Source: Nevskiaceae bacterium (GTDB lineage Bacteria; Pseudomonadota; Gammaproteobacteria; Nevskiales; Nevskiaceae). From it: a stretch of 64,000 bases of DNA. The DNA lies in contig SSEB01000012.1 of NCBI GenBank assembly GCA_008012115.1, positions 62,001-126,000 on the forward strand. The letters run 5' to 3'. This document shows positions 27,392 to 36,030 of the stretch, in pieces. The notes under the pieces were generated by a model. That model saw only the letters and a list, made by a program, of their open reading frames with translations, was not told the origin of the DNA and did no database searches. The first letter of the stretch is position 1; each line of letters begins with the position of its first letter. Both the position numbers and the translations under genes were made by a program.

Positions 27392-29386
27392 ATGACGAAA
27401 CGATTCAACAAGGTTCTGGTGGCCAACCGCGGCGAGATCGCACTGCGCGTGATCCGTGGCGCCAAGAAGCAGGGCTATCAGACCGTCGCGGTGTACAGCG
27501 ACGCCGACAAGGACAGCCTGCACGTGCTCGAAGCCGACGAGGCGGTGCGCATCGGCCCGTCGCCGGCCAAGGATTCCTATCTCGTCATCGACAAGCTGAT
27601 CGCCGCCGCGAAGCAGTCGGGCGCGCAGGCGATCCATCCGGGCTACGGCTTCCTGTCAGAGCGCGAGGCGTTTGCGAAAGCGGTGCAGGATGCGGGCCTG
27701 GTCTTCATCGGTCCCGATCCGCAGTCCATCGAGGCGATGGGCAACAAGAGCGCGTCGAAGATCCGCATGATCGCGGCCGGCGTGCCCTGCGTGCCGGGCT
27801 ATCAGGGCGACGACCAGTCCGACGACACCTTGGTGAGGGAAGCGAAGAAGGCCGGCCTGCCGGTGATGGTCAAAGCCGCCGCGGGTGGCGGCGGGCGCGG
27901 CATGCGCCTCGTCCACGAGGAGAAGGATCTGCTCGCCAGCATCCAGTCGGCGCGCTCCGAAGCGACCAACGCCTTCGGCAGCGGCCAGCTGCTGATCGAG
28001 AAGGCGGTGATGAATGCGCGGCACGTCGAGATTCAGGTTTTCGGCGACCGGCACGGCAACGTGATCCACTTCGGCGAGCGCGACTGCTCGGTGCAGCGCC
28101 GCAACCAGAAGGTCGTCGAAGAGGCGCCGAGCCCGGCGGTGGACGAGGCGTTGCGCCTGAAGATGGGCGCGGCGGCCGTCGCGGCGGCGAAGGCGGTGAA
28201 CTACGTGGGTGCCGGCACGGTGGAATTCATGCTCGCGCGCGACGGGCAGTTCTACTTCCTCGAGATGAACACGCGCCTGCAGGTCGAGCATCCGGTGACG
28301 GAACTGGTCTACGGCGTCGATCTGGTCGAGTGGCAGCTGCGCGTGGCGCAGGGCGAGAAGCTGCCGATGACGCAGGAACAGGTGCTGGCGCGCCGTCGCG
28401 GCCACGCCATCGAGGTGCGCCTGTGCGCCGAGGATCCACAGGACAACTACATGCCGCAGACCGGGCCGGTGCTGGCCTGGCAGGCGGCGCAGGGTGACGG
28501 CGTGCGCGTCGATACCTATCTGCGCAGCGGGGCCGTGATCAGCCCGTTCTACGACTCGATGCAGGCCAAGGTGATCGCCTGGGGCGAGGACCGCGAAATC
28601 GCGCGTCAGCGTCTCCTGAAAGCGCTGGACGACACCACCTTCCTGGGGCTGGTCAACAACAAGGACTATCTGACGGCGATCCTGTCGCACGAAGCCTTTG
28701 CCGGCGGCGATTTCAGTACCGGCTTCATCGGCCAGTATTTTCCGCAGGACGCTGTGGCGCAGATCAAGCCCACGCATCGTCATGTCGCGCTCGCGGCCAT
28801 CGCGCTGTATCTCGACGACGCGCAGCGGCTGGCTGCAGAACATGGCCTCGCGCCGGAATTCATCGGCTGGCACAGCTCGCATGAGACGCCGGCCGAGTAC
28901 AAGCTCAAGTGGCGCGATCAATCCTACGAACTCGACGTGCTGGTGCACGACGGCCATCGCTTCACCACGGAAGTCGCCGGCGAGACGATCGTCGTCGACG
29001 TCACCCGCGTGCTCGACGGCGAATTTCACTATGTCGCCGACGGCGTGCAGGGCAAGGCGCGCATCGCCCATCACGGCGATTCGGTGTGGGTGACCGCGGA
29101 AGCGGCGACGCACGGCTACACCGACGTCACGCTGGCGCCCGTCGCTGCGGCCGCGCCGGGCGCGGACGGACGCATTCTCGCCAACAGCGATGGCAAGATC
29201 GTCGCCGTGCACGTGCAGCCGGGCGAGAAGGTCGAAAAAGGCAAGACGCTGGTGGTGCTGGAGGCGATGAAGATGGAATTCCAGCTGACGACGCCCGTGG
29301 CCGGTACGGTGGCGTCGGTGAGCGTGAAAGCCGGCGATCAGGTCAAGGGGCGCCAGTTGCTGGTGCAGGTCAAACCTGAGGCCTGA
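27392..29386 (+). CDS. atuF: Biotin-containing acyl-CoA carboxylase, alpha subunit (probable geranyl-CoA carboxylase)
   Basis: 664 residues. ATP-dependent biotin carboxylase domain (about 1-450; FNKVLVANRGEIALRVIRGA, KAAAGGGGRGMR, FLEMNTRLQVEHPVTE), a BT linker region, and a C-terminal biotinyl domain whose VLEAMKMEF holds the biotinylated lysine near residue 630. Two in-frame ATGs exist: 27386 and 27392; AGGA at 27381-27384 is 7 bases before the second, so 27392 is preferred. Works with AtuC. Intrinsic terminator 28 bp downstream closes the cluster. Confidence 0.88.
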   Translation: MTKRFNKVLVANRGEIALRVIRGAKKQGYQTVAVYSDADKDSLHVLEADEAVRIGPSPAKDSYLVIDKLIAAAKQSGAQAIHPGYGFLSEREAFAKAVQDAGLVFIGPDPQSIEAMGNKSASKIRMIAAGVPCVPGYQGDDQSDDTLVREAKKAGLPVMVKAAAGGGGRGMRLVHEEKDLLASIQSARSEATNAFGSGQLLIEKAVMNARHVEIQVFGDRHGNVIHFGERDCSVQRRNQKVVEEAPSPAVDEALRLKMGAAAVAAAKAVNYVGAGTVEFMLARDGQFYFLEMNTRLQVEHPVTELVYGVDLVEWQLRVAQGEKLPMTQEQVLARRRGHAIEVRLCAEDPQDNYMPQTGPVLAWQAAQGDGVRVDTYLRSGAVISPFYDSMQAKVIAWGEDREIARQRLLKALDDTTFLGLVNNKDYLTAILSHEAFAGGDFSTGFIGQYFPQDAVAQIKPTHRHVALAAIALYLDDAQRLAAEHGLAPEFIGWHSSHETPAEYKLKWRDQSYELDVLVHDGHRFTTEVAGETIVVDVTRVLDGEFHYVADGVQGKARIAHHGDSVWVTAEAATHGYTDVTLAPVAAAAPGADGRILANSDGKIVAVHVQPGEKVEKGKTLVVLEAMKMEFQLTTPVAGTVASVSVKAGDQVKGRQLLVQVKPEA

Positions 29387-29413
29387 TCGGGGCGCTGTTA
29401 TCGAGGCCGCGTG

Positions 29414-29446
29414 AAAGCTCCGCCAGCTGTCGGCGGGGCTTTTTTC
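29414..29446 (+). terminator. Intrinsic terminator of the atu operon
   Basis: AAAGCTCCGCC at 29414-29424 and GGCGGGGCTTTTTT from 29432 form a GC-rich stem with a 7-base loop, then a T-run to about 29446. It starts 28 bp after the atuF stop. Confidence 0.85.
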
Positions 29447-29502
29447 TTTTATCGCAGGGCCTGCGTGAGGCAGCTTTCGTGGTGAGCATCAGGCAAAAGA
29501 AA

Positions 29503-29529
29503 ACCCCCGGTGGCGTTGCCACCGGGGGT
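29503..29529 (-). terminator. Intrinsic terminator of the OmpA-like gene
   Basis: A perfect 12-bp stem, 29503-29514 with 29518-29529, closes over a 3-base loop. On the minus strand it is followed by TTTTCTTTT, so it terminates the gene whose stop codon is at 29549. Confidence 0.87.
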
Positions 29530-29548
29530 CGATCAAGCCTCGTGAGTT

Positions 29549-30970
29549 TTAGTCGATGACTCTGAGTTCGACGCGACGGTTGTTCTCGCGGCCGGTCTCG
29601 GTTTCGTTGGTATCGATCGGCCGCGTCTTGCCGTAGCCGACCGGGTTCATCCGCTTGCCATTGACGCCGCTGGACGTCAGGTAGTTCTTCACCGAAATGG
29701 CACGCTTCTCGGACAGGCCCATGTTGTAGGCATCGCTACCGATCGAGTCGGTGTGGCCTTCGAGATCGACCTTGATGTCCGGATACGCCTGCAGCGTGGC
29801 AGCGACCTGGTTGAGGATTTCCTTGGCCGCCGGGGTCAGGCGGTCGGAATCGAACTCGAACTTCACGCCCTTGAGGATGAAGCTGTGCTCCAGCGCGCAG
29901 CCGTGCTCATCCACCTGTTCGCCCGGACGCGGCTTGCGGCAGTCGCCCTTGAGCGCGCAGCCGTTGGGCAGAACCTTGGCGCCAGCCGGGGTGTTCGGGC
30001 ATTCGTCCTGATCGTCCGGGATGCCGTCGCCATCCGAGTCCAGCGGGCAGCCATCCGGGCCGACCTTCTGGCCGCGCGGCGTATTGGGACACTTGTCGAG
30101 ATTGTCCGGCACGCCGTCGCCATCGGAATCAACCGGCGGCAGCGGGCAGCCATCCGGACCCACTGCGACTCCACGCGCCGTGTTGGGGCACTTGTCGAGG
30201 TAATCCGGCACGCCGTCGTGGTCGGAATCCAGCGGGCAGCCGTTGGCATCGACCGGCGCGCCGGCGGGGGTGTTGGGGCATTTGTCGAGGTAATCCGGCA
30301 CGCCGTCGTGATCGGAATCCGGCGGGCAGCCGTTGGCGTCCACCTGCACGCCATGGGGCGTGTGCGGGCATTTGTCGAGGGAGTCGGGTACGCCGTCGCC
30401 ATCCTCGTCCAGCGGGTCGGCGCCAAACTTGTAACGAATGCCGAGCCCCGCAGTCCAGACATAGAAATTGGACCGCTGCAGCGCACCACCACGGTCACGG
30501 ACGGCGTCCACGTTGTAGCGGGCATCGGCGCGAAGATCGAGCGAACGGGTCAGGTTGATGAAAGCACCGCCGCCGATGCCGTAGCCGATTCCGCCCTGGT
30601 GCTCACCGAGGAAGTTGATGTAGTGGCCGTTCAGGTTGCCGAGAATGTAGGGGCGGATCGCGAAGCTTTCCGGTCCCAGGTACTGCAGGAAGTTCGCACC
30701 GAGCACACCGCGGCCGTAACGATTCTTGGCAGGCAGGTTGCTGACCGTCAGGCCGCTATACCCGCCTTCGAGTTCAAACCCCTGATACTTGGCGATGGAG
30801 CGGCCAATGGAGATCTGTCCCATCGGACCATTGTCCAAGTTGCTGGCGTCGGACACCGCCGCACCGATGGTGGGCGAGATGTACCACCGCTGATCATAGT
30901 CATAGGCCTGCGCCAGGCCGGTGAAAGACAGCAGCATGAGAAATGCAGCCCAGGCTCTACTTCTTATCAT
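29549..30970 (-). CDS. OmpA-family outer-membrane protein with five thrombospondin type 3 repeats
   Basis: 473 residues. Signal peptide about 1-22 (ending GLAQA), N-terminal beta-barrel about 23-182, five calcium-type repeats about 185-340 each containing D.D.DG(V/I)PD..D.CP, then a C-terminal OmpA-like peptidoglycan-binding domain about 365-473 (VKFEFDSDRLTPAAKEIL, GHTDSIGSDAYNMGLSEKRA, NRRVEL). Architecture matches OprF-type porins that tie the outer membrane to the cell wall; the acidic repeats probably bind calcium. The repeats are encoded by near-identical 90-bp units. Monocistronic, with its own terminator. Confidence 0.92.
   Translation of the reverse strand: MIRSRAWAAFLMLLSFTGLAQAYDYDQRWYISPTIGAAVSDASNLDNGPMGQISIGRSIAKYQGFELEGGYSGLTVSNLPAKNRYGRGVLGANFLQYLGPESFAIRPYILGNLNGHYINFLGEHQGGIGYGIGGGAFINLTRSLDLRADARYNVDAVRDRGGALQRSNFYVWTAGLGIRYKFGADPLDEDGDGVPDSLDKCPHTPHGVQVDANGCPPDSDHDGVPDYLDKCPNTPAGAPVDANGCPLDSDHDGVPDYLDKCPNTARGVAVGPDGCPLPPVDSDGDGVPDNLDKCPNTPRGQKVGPDGCPLDSDGDGIPDDQDECPNTPAGAKVLPNGCALKGDCRKPRPGEQVDEHGCALEHSFILKGVKFEFDSDRLTPAAKEILNQVAATLQAYPDIKVDLEGHTDSIGSDAYNMGLSEKRAISVKNYLTSSGVNGKRMNPVGYGKTRPIDTNETETGRENNRRVELRVID
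30168..30347. repeat. Tandem 90-bp coding repeats (TSP3 units) in the OmpA-like gene
   Basis: The stretch TGTTGGGGCA.TTGTCGAGG recurs at 30181 and 30271, exactly 90 bp (30 residues) apart, with nearly identical sequence through the following 50 bases. The encoded unit is DSDHDGVPDYLDKCPNT plus a 13-residue spacer. More diverged units lie on either side. Confidence 0.8.
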
Positions 30971-31241
30971 TAGCAGGTTCCCCTTGACCGTGTGACGATT
31001 CTGACCGCGTTCGTTCTACCAGCAACCCAGCGCATGGCGCCGCATTGTGACTGATTTATTCATTGTGCAACCAGACTGTGCCCAAGATCAAAAATGACTC
31101 CGAGATCAGGTGCGAGCCTCGTTACGGGCACCCAGATAGAATACCATTTCGTCAGTAAGGTCGATATACTGAAACAGCAAACATCCAAGCGGTGGCGGCA
31201 TGCGGTATAACTACTTCAAAAGTTTCCCGAGGAACTGAGCA
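30971..31241. other. Divergent promoter region between the OmpA-like gene and a lipoprotein gene
   Basis: 271 bp without a gene. TAGAAT (31137-31142) and TATACT (31165-31170) could be -10 boxes for the rightward gene, but no clear -35 partners are visible. GAGGAAC just before 31242 is the rightward ribosome site. No repeat or structured RNA was recognised. Confidence 0.4.
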
Positions 31242-32762
31242 ATGAAAATATCTCGTATGCTGGCGGGCCTGTGTGCCGTGGCAATGTTGGGGGCTGCGGG
31301 TTGCAGCGCGCAGAGCCCGGATTTCACGCCGAGGTTGCAGACCATCACGATCGCGCCGGCCGCGGCGCAGACTCTTGCGGCCGGGGAAACCCAGCAGTTT
31401 TCCGCTAGCGAAACTTGCTCGACACCGCCGGGATCGGCCGCGTCCAGCCAGCCCTGCGTCAAGTCGGTCAGCTGGGCGGTCGACAACGCTTTGGTAGGTT
31501 CGGTCAACGGGGGCGGCCTGTTCAAGGGACTCTCGACCGGCACGGTCGTCCTGACGGCCAGCGCTGACGGCATCACCTCCAATCCGGTGACCATCACCGT
31601 GACGCGACCGAAACTCGTGTCCGTGTCGATCGTCGATGGTGTTACGCAGGGTGCGGCCAAGACCACGCTGACGCTTGGCAGCTCCGCCAGCTACTTGGTG
31701 TTGGGCACATACACCGACAGCGCCAAGGCTCGCCAAGTGGATACTGACAGCACGATCGCCTGGTCGTCCGACAAGACGGCAGTCGCGGACCCCAATCCGA
31801 AGAACAAGGCGACCACCTCGCTGACCCCGGCCGCCACCGGCACGATGAATCTGTCGGTGTTGGTGACGCCCGTGGCGGGAGCCGGATCGGCGCAGACCGC
31901 GCAGCTGCCGATCACCGTGACGAACAATGTGCCGACGAACCTCGCCCCGGCGGTCAAGCTGAATCCTCCCACCGTGGTCGCGCCCGGTGCGGGAACGCCG
32001 ACCATCGCGACGCAGTCGCAGGCCACGGCGGTGGCGGTCTTTGCCGATGGCAGCAAGCAGGATGTGGCCAACGATGGCAACACCGTGACCTGGAGCAGCG
32101 CGCCGACGACCATCGCCACGATCAATGCGACGACGGGTCTCGCGACCTCGGTGGCAAAGGGTCAGGCGATCATCACGGCGACGCCGAAGCCGGGCAAGTT
32201 CAGCGGCTCGCAGACGCCGGCGACCGCGACCCTGACGGTGACCGATCCTGTCTGCCCGGTGCCGTTGCTGGCCACCGGTGGTGCCACGGCGTCCGACGCC
32301 ACCAGCGGCATCTGCCTGCTGTGCTCGGCGGCCAACGACAGCAACGTGACCGACGGCGATTTCAACAACTTCGCGACGCTGTCGGTTCCGGTCGCCTTGC
32401 TGACAGGGTCGATCTCGCTGACGGTGAAGGCGGGCTCGACCGTGACGCCCGTGGCCGGTCAGCAGGCGGGTTTCGTGATTGGCCGCCCGACGGGATCGTT
32501 GCTGCTGGCAGAAGTGCTGTCGCAGGTGCAGCTCAGCACCTCGCTGAATGGCACGGCGACCAGCGACACTACGTCGAACCAGACGCCGCTGCGTCTGGAC
32601 CTGCTGGGCACCGAAGTGACGGGAGCGCAGGCCGGGCTGGTCAGCATGCCGGTCACCAAGCCGTTCGATTCCATTACGCTCACCTTCGGCGGTGGCGTGG
32701 CATCGGCCCTCAGCAGCGTGCAGGTGTTCCAGGCCTGTGCCGCGGTCAAGCCGCCCCAATAG
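31242..32762 (+). CDS. Putative lipoprotein with Ig-like (BIG2-type) repeats
   Basis: 506 residues. Signal peptide with lipobox LGAAGC, lipid cysteine at residue 21. Three to four Ig-like modules are suggested by WAVDNALVGSV...GTVVLTAS near 80-105, IAWSSDKTAVADPNP near 167, and VTWSSAPTTIATINATTG near 285-302. The C-terminal part contains a Cys-containing ICLLCSAAND segment and is Thr/Ser/Val rich. Surface or periplasmic location predicted; function unknown. Monocistronic, with a bidirectional terminator after it. Similar in architecture, not in close sequence, to the gene at 4487. Confidence 0.72.
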   Translation: MKISRMLAGLCAVAMLGAAGCSAQSPDFTPRLQTITIAPAAAQTLAAGETQQFSASETCSTPPGSAASSQPCVKSVSWAVDNALVGSVNGGGLFKGLSTGTVVLTASADGITSNPVTITVTRPKLVSVSIVDGVTQGAAKTTLTLGSSASYLVLGTYTDSAKARQVDTDSTIAWSSDKTAVADPNPKNKATTSLTPAATGTMNLSVLVTPVAGAGSAQTAQLPITVTNNVPTNLAPAVKLNPPTVVAPGAGTPTIATQSQATAVAVFADGSKQDVANDGNTVTWSSAPTTIATINATTGLATSVAKGQAIITATPKPGKFSGSQTPATATLTVTDPVCPVPLLATGGATASDATSGICLLCSAANDSNVTDGDFNNFATLSVPVALLTGSISLTVKAGSTVTPVAGQQAGFVIGRPTGSLLLAEVLSQVQLSTSLNGTATSDTTSNQTPLRLDLLGTEVTGAQAGLVSMPVTKPFDSITLTFGGGVASALSSVQVFQACAAVKPPQ

Positions 32763-32778
32763 ACTGGTTACCAGCATG

Positions 32779-32805
32779 AAAAAGGGCGCCTCCGGCGCCC
32801 TTTTT
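32779..32805. terminator. Bidirectional intrinsic terminator
   Basis: AAAAAGGGCGCC (32779-32790) and GGCGCCCTTTTT (32794-32805) form a perfect 12-bp stem around TCC, with A- and T-runs on both sides. It separates the rightward lipoprotein gene from the leftward acyl-CoA dehydrogenase region. Confidence 0.9.
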
Positions 32806-32827
32806 CGTTTGGCATCGCTGCGTCGGT

Positions 32828-32900
32828 AGCTCACAGGCTTGGTGAACAGGCCCATCGCCATTTCGCGCGAGCCGTCACCGATGGTCAGCATCTGCGTTGA
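32828..32900 (-). pseudogene. C-terminal remnant of a second acyl-CoA dehydrogenase
   Basis: On the minus strand 32897-32834 reads QMLTIGDGSREMAMGLFTKP, which resembles the C-terminus of acyl-CoA dehydrogenases and aligns with KVLTIGGGSREIMKDLAAKQ of the neighbouring intact gene. At DNA level 24 bases (32869-32892) match 33010-33033 with two differences. No start or upstream body remains. It looks like the scar of a lost tandem copy. Confidence 0.6.
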
Positions 32901-32963
32901 GCGGTGCGACGGCGACACGGTGCCGCGAACGCAGTGAGCGCGGTCGCGGCCGCGTACCGCGGC

Positions 32964-34109
32964 TCAGTAGCCCAGTTGCTTGGCCGCCAGGTCCTTCATG
33001 ATCTCGCGTGAGCCGCCACCGATGGTCAGCACCTTGGTCTCGCGGTAGATCCGCTCGACCCGGGAGCCGCGCAGGTAACCGGCGCCGCCGAGGACCTGCA
33101 TCGCTTCGCCCGCAATCCATTCCAGGTTTTCCGTCGCCAGGTTCTTGAGCATGCAGACTTCGGCGATCGGCATCTGCTTGCGCGCGACGCGCCAGGCCAG
33201 CAGGTCGAGGCTGGCCTTGGTGGCCTCCAGCTTCATCCGCATGTCGATCAGTTTGTGGCGGATCACCTGGTTGCGGATCAGCGGCTTGCCGAAAGTCTGA
33301 CGCTCCCGCGCATAGGACAGGGAGTCCTCGTAGCAGACCTTGGCGAAGGCATAGGCCTGGGCCGCCAGCATGATCCGCTCGTTGTTGAAGTTGAGCATGA
33401 TCGCCATGAAGCCCGCGTTCTCCGGGCCGATACGGTTGGCGACCGGCACACGGCAGTTGTCGAAGTAGAGCGTCGCGGTATCGGAGCACCACCAGCCCAT
33501 CTTCTGCAGCGGCGTGCGCGTGAAGCCGGGGGTGCCGGCCTCGATCAGCAGCAGGGAGACGCCGCCCATGCCGTCGCCGCCGGTGCGAACGGCGGTGGTG
33601 ATGAAATCGGCCCGCATGCCGGAGGTGATGAAGGTCTTGCTGCCACTCACGACGTAATGGTCGCCGTCACGCACTGCCCTGGTCTTGAGGTTGGCCACGT
33701 CGGAACCGCCGCCGGGCTCGGTGATCGCGAGTGCGGCGATCTTTTCACCCTCCAGCACCGGCTTGGCGAACCGCAGCTTCTGCTCGTGCGTGCCGGTATG
33801 CACGATGGGCGGCGTGCCAATGCCATGCGACATCAGGCTGGCGATAAGGCCGCCGCTGCCGGTGCGGGCCAGCTCCTCGGTCAGCACGATCATGTAGAAC
33901 AGGTCTGGCACTTCGGTGCCGCCATAGGCTTCGGGAAACCCGATCTGCAGCAGCCCGGCCTCGGCCGCCTTCCGGTGCAGTTCGCGCGGCAGCTCTTCCG
34001 CTTTTTCCCACTGCTCGATATAAGGTAGGCACTCGCGTTCGACGAAGCGCCGTACCTGTTCGCGGAAAGCGTCGTGATCGCTGTTGTAATAGGGGCTGCT
34101 GGCGGTCAT
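32964..34109 (-). CDS. Acyl-CoA dehydrogenase
   Basis: 381 residues from the ATG at 34109 (MTASSPYYNSDHDAFREQV), chosen because the upstream in-frame extension is Arg-rich and unlike the family. FAD enzyme of fatty or branched acyl-CoA oxidation feeding ETF. Blocks: LAITEPGGGSDVANLKTRA near 130, GSKTFITSGMRADFI, RQTFGKPLIRNQVIRHKL near 275 and GGAGYLRGSRVERIYRETKV near 345. Divergent from the acyl-CoA synthetase gene across a 113-bp gap, a likely shared regulatory region. Substrate chain unknown. Confidence 0.9.
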   Translation of the reverse strand: MTASSPYYNSDHDAFREQVRRFVERECLPYIEQWEKAEELPRELHRKAAEAGLLQIGFPEAYGGTEVPDLFYMIVLTEELARTGSGGLIASLMSHGIGTPPIVHTGTHEQKLRFAKPVLEGEKIAALAITEPGGGSDVANLKTRAVRDGDHYVVSGSKTFITSGMRADFITTAVRTGGDGMGGVSLLLIEAGTPGFTRTPLQKMGWWCSDTATLYFDNCRVPVANRIGPENAGFMAIMLNFNNERIMLAAQAYAFAKVCYEDSLSYARERQTFGKPLIRNQVIRHKLIDMRMKLEATKASLDLLAWRVARKQMPIAEVCMLKNLATENLEWIAGEAMQVLGGAGYLRGSRVERIYRETKVLTIGGGSREIMKDLAAKQLGY

Positions 34110-34222
34110 AAGAATTACCGGACACCCGGGTTTCGTTTTGAGGAGGCGAAACCTTACCCTTCGGATAAACTCGACCGCAAGCCGATTTTTGTTCGTAATA
34201 CCGATTACCAAAAGGCAATTCC

Positions 34223-35881
34223 ATGAGCACGATCGACAAGTATCTGCCGCTGCAGCGCGCTTATTACTGGGAAAAAATGCGCGCGCATCACGTCTACCTG
34301 ACGCAACCGATGGAGGGCGGCGTCGCCCGCGATTACACCTGGTCGCAGGCGGTCGGCGAGGCACGCCGCATGGCCAGCTACCTGCGTGCGCAGAACTGGG
34401 AGCCTGGTTCGCGTATCGGCATCCTGTCGAAGAATTGCGCCTGGTGGATCATGTCGGATCTGGCCATCTGGATGGCCGGACACGTCAGCGTGCCGCTGTA
34501 TCCGACGCTGACCGCTGAAAGCGTTCGGCAGATCCTCGAGCATTCCGAGGCCAAGGCCTGCTTCATCGGCAAGCTGGACGGCTGGGAACAGATGAAGCCC
34601 GGCGTGCCCGGGTCGGTGCACTGCATTTCCTATCCGGTTTCGCCGAAGAACGACTACCCCAGCTGGGACGCGATCATCGCGGCGAACGCGCCGCTCAAGG
34701 AGAACGTCGTGCGTGGCGGCGGCGAGCTCGCCACCATCATCTACACCTCCGGCACCACCGGCATGCCCAAGGGCGTGATGCACAGCTTCAATACCTTCGC
34801 GGTGGCGGCGGACACCGTCGCCAAGTGCTTCCACACCACACCGGAGGAGCGCACGCTGTCGCATCTGCCGCTGTCCCATGTCGCCGAACGCTGGGGCGTG
34901 GAGGCGGGCTCGCTGTACGCCGGCTACCGCGTGTATTTCGCCGAGTCCCTGGAAACCTTCGCGCGCGATCTTGCCCAGGCGCGCCCGACGATCTTCGCGA
35001 CCGTGCCACGGCTGTGGACCAAGTTCCAGCAGGGTGTTTTCCACAAGGTGCCGAAGAAGAAACTGGATTTTCTGTTCTCGCTGCCGCTGATCGGCCGCGT
35101 GTTCAAGAAGAAAATTCTCGCTGCCGTCGGCTTCGACCACACGCGGCTGGCGCTGGGCGGCGCGGCGCCGATGCCGCCGTCCCTGATCAACTGGTACCGC
35201 TCGCTGGGCCTGGAACTGCTGGAGGCTTACGGCATGACCGAGAACTTCGGCATGTCGCATGGTTCGCTGCCGGGACAGGGGCGCGTGGGCTATGTCGGCA
35301 AGCCCTGGCCCGGCGTGGAGTGCAAACTCAGCGAGACCGGCGAGGTGTTGGTGCGCAGCCCGAGCAACATGCTGGGTTATTACCGCGAGCCGGAGAAGAC
35401 CCGCGAGGTGCTCAGCGAGGATGGCTGGCTGCGCACCGGCGACGTCGGCGAGTTCGACGGCGAGGGACGCCTGCGCATCACCGGGCGTGCCAAGGAGATT
35501 TTCAAGACCTCGAAGGGCAAGTACGTGGCGCCGGCGCCGATCGAGAACAAGCTCAGCGCACTGCCCTTGATCGAGGCGGTTTGCGTGGCCGGTTCGGGTC
35601 AGCCGCAACCCTGCGCGCTGGCGATGCTGTCGCCGGATGCGGCGAAGCTGGACCGTGCGGCATTTGCGGCGACGCTCGAGCAACACCTCGACGCGGTCAA
35701 TGCCACGCTGGACCCGCACGAGCAACTCGATTTCCTGGCGGTGGTGAAGGACGCCTGGAACGTCGACAACGGCTTCATCACGCCGACGCTGAAGATCAAG
35801 CGCAATGTCGTCGAGAACGCCTACGGGCCGTTCCTGGACGGCTGGTACGCGCGACGCCAGAAGCTGATCTGGCAGGAATGA
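34223..35881 (+). CDS. AMP-dependent acyl-CoA synthetase/ligase
   Basis: 552 residues. Activates a carboxylic acid to its CoA ester through an acyl-adenylate. The ATP/AMP motif TIIYTSGTTGMPKGVMHS lies near 170-187, a second block near LELLEAYGMTENFG, and the hinge GWLRTGDVGEFDGEGRLRI near 400. The insertion-poor layout and the C-terminus resemble the long-chain FadD15-type subgroup. It could activate citronellate or geranate (an AtuH-like role), but a general fatty acid substrate is equally possible. Divergent from the acyl-CoA dehydrogenase gene. Confidence 0.9.
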   Translation: MSTIDKYLPLQRAYYWEKMRAHHVYLTQPMEGGVARDYTWSQAVGEARRMASYLRAQNWEPGSRIGILSKNCAWWIMSDLAIWMAGHVSVPLYPTLTAESVRQILEHSEAKACFIGKLDGWEQMKPGVPGSVHCISYPVSPKNDYPSWDAIIAANAPLKENVVRGGGELATIIYTSGTTGMPKGVMHSFNTFAVAADTVAKCFHTTPEERTLSHLPLSHVAERWGVEAGSLYAGYRVYFAESLETFARDLAQARPTIFATVPRLWTKFQQGVFHKVPKKKLDFLFSLPLIGRVFKKKILAAVGFDHTRLALGGAAPMPPSLINWYRSLGLELLEAYGMTENFGMSHGSLPGQGRVGYVGKPWPGVECKLSETGEVLVRSPSNMLGYYREPEKTREVLSEDGWLRTGDVGEFDGEGRLRITGRAKEIFKTSKGKYVAPAPIENKLSALPLIEAVCVAGSGQPQPCALAMLSPDAAKLDRAAFAATLEQHLDAVNATLDPHEQLDFLAVVKDAWNVDNGFITPTLKIKRNVVENAYGPFLDGWYARRQKLIWQE

Positions 35882-35905
35882 AGGCGGAAGGTCGTTTCAG
35901 CCGGT

Positions 35906-36015
35906 CACCCGCTGTGCGGGCTGGGAGGCTGCAGGATGTTACTAAATATATAACGAATGTAAAATAGTATTATATTAAATAACAAATAATGCCCGCTTTC
36001 CCTGGAGAGCGGGTG
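35906..36015. repeat. 110-bp AT-rich dyad element, copy 5 of 9
   Basis: Perfect arms CACCCGCT 35906-35913 and AGCGGGTG 36008-36015. GTTA from 35938 (position 33), TAAC to 35983 (33 from the right). The inner palindrome extends with GTTA.T.AATAT symmetry. The right flank forms its own hairpin, CCCGCT 35992-35997 with AGCGGG 36008-36013; the left arm can also fold as CCCGC/GCGGG. It is the only copy lying between convergent genes (the acyl-CoA synthetase and folD), so it need not act as a promoter; it could help to end both transcripts. Confidence 0.87.
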
Positions 36016-36030
36016 GCAATGCCGACCGGC

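Noticed and set aside
23643..29386. Leucine degradation (liu) cluster instead of atu
   Set aside because: Not excluded but less likely: gene order has SDR and carboxylase beta before the dehydrogenase, no HMG-CoA lyase is adjacent, and an AtuA-like gene lies upstream.
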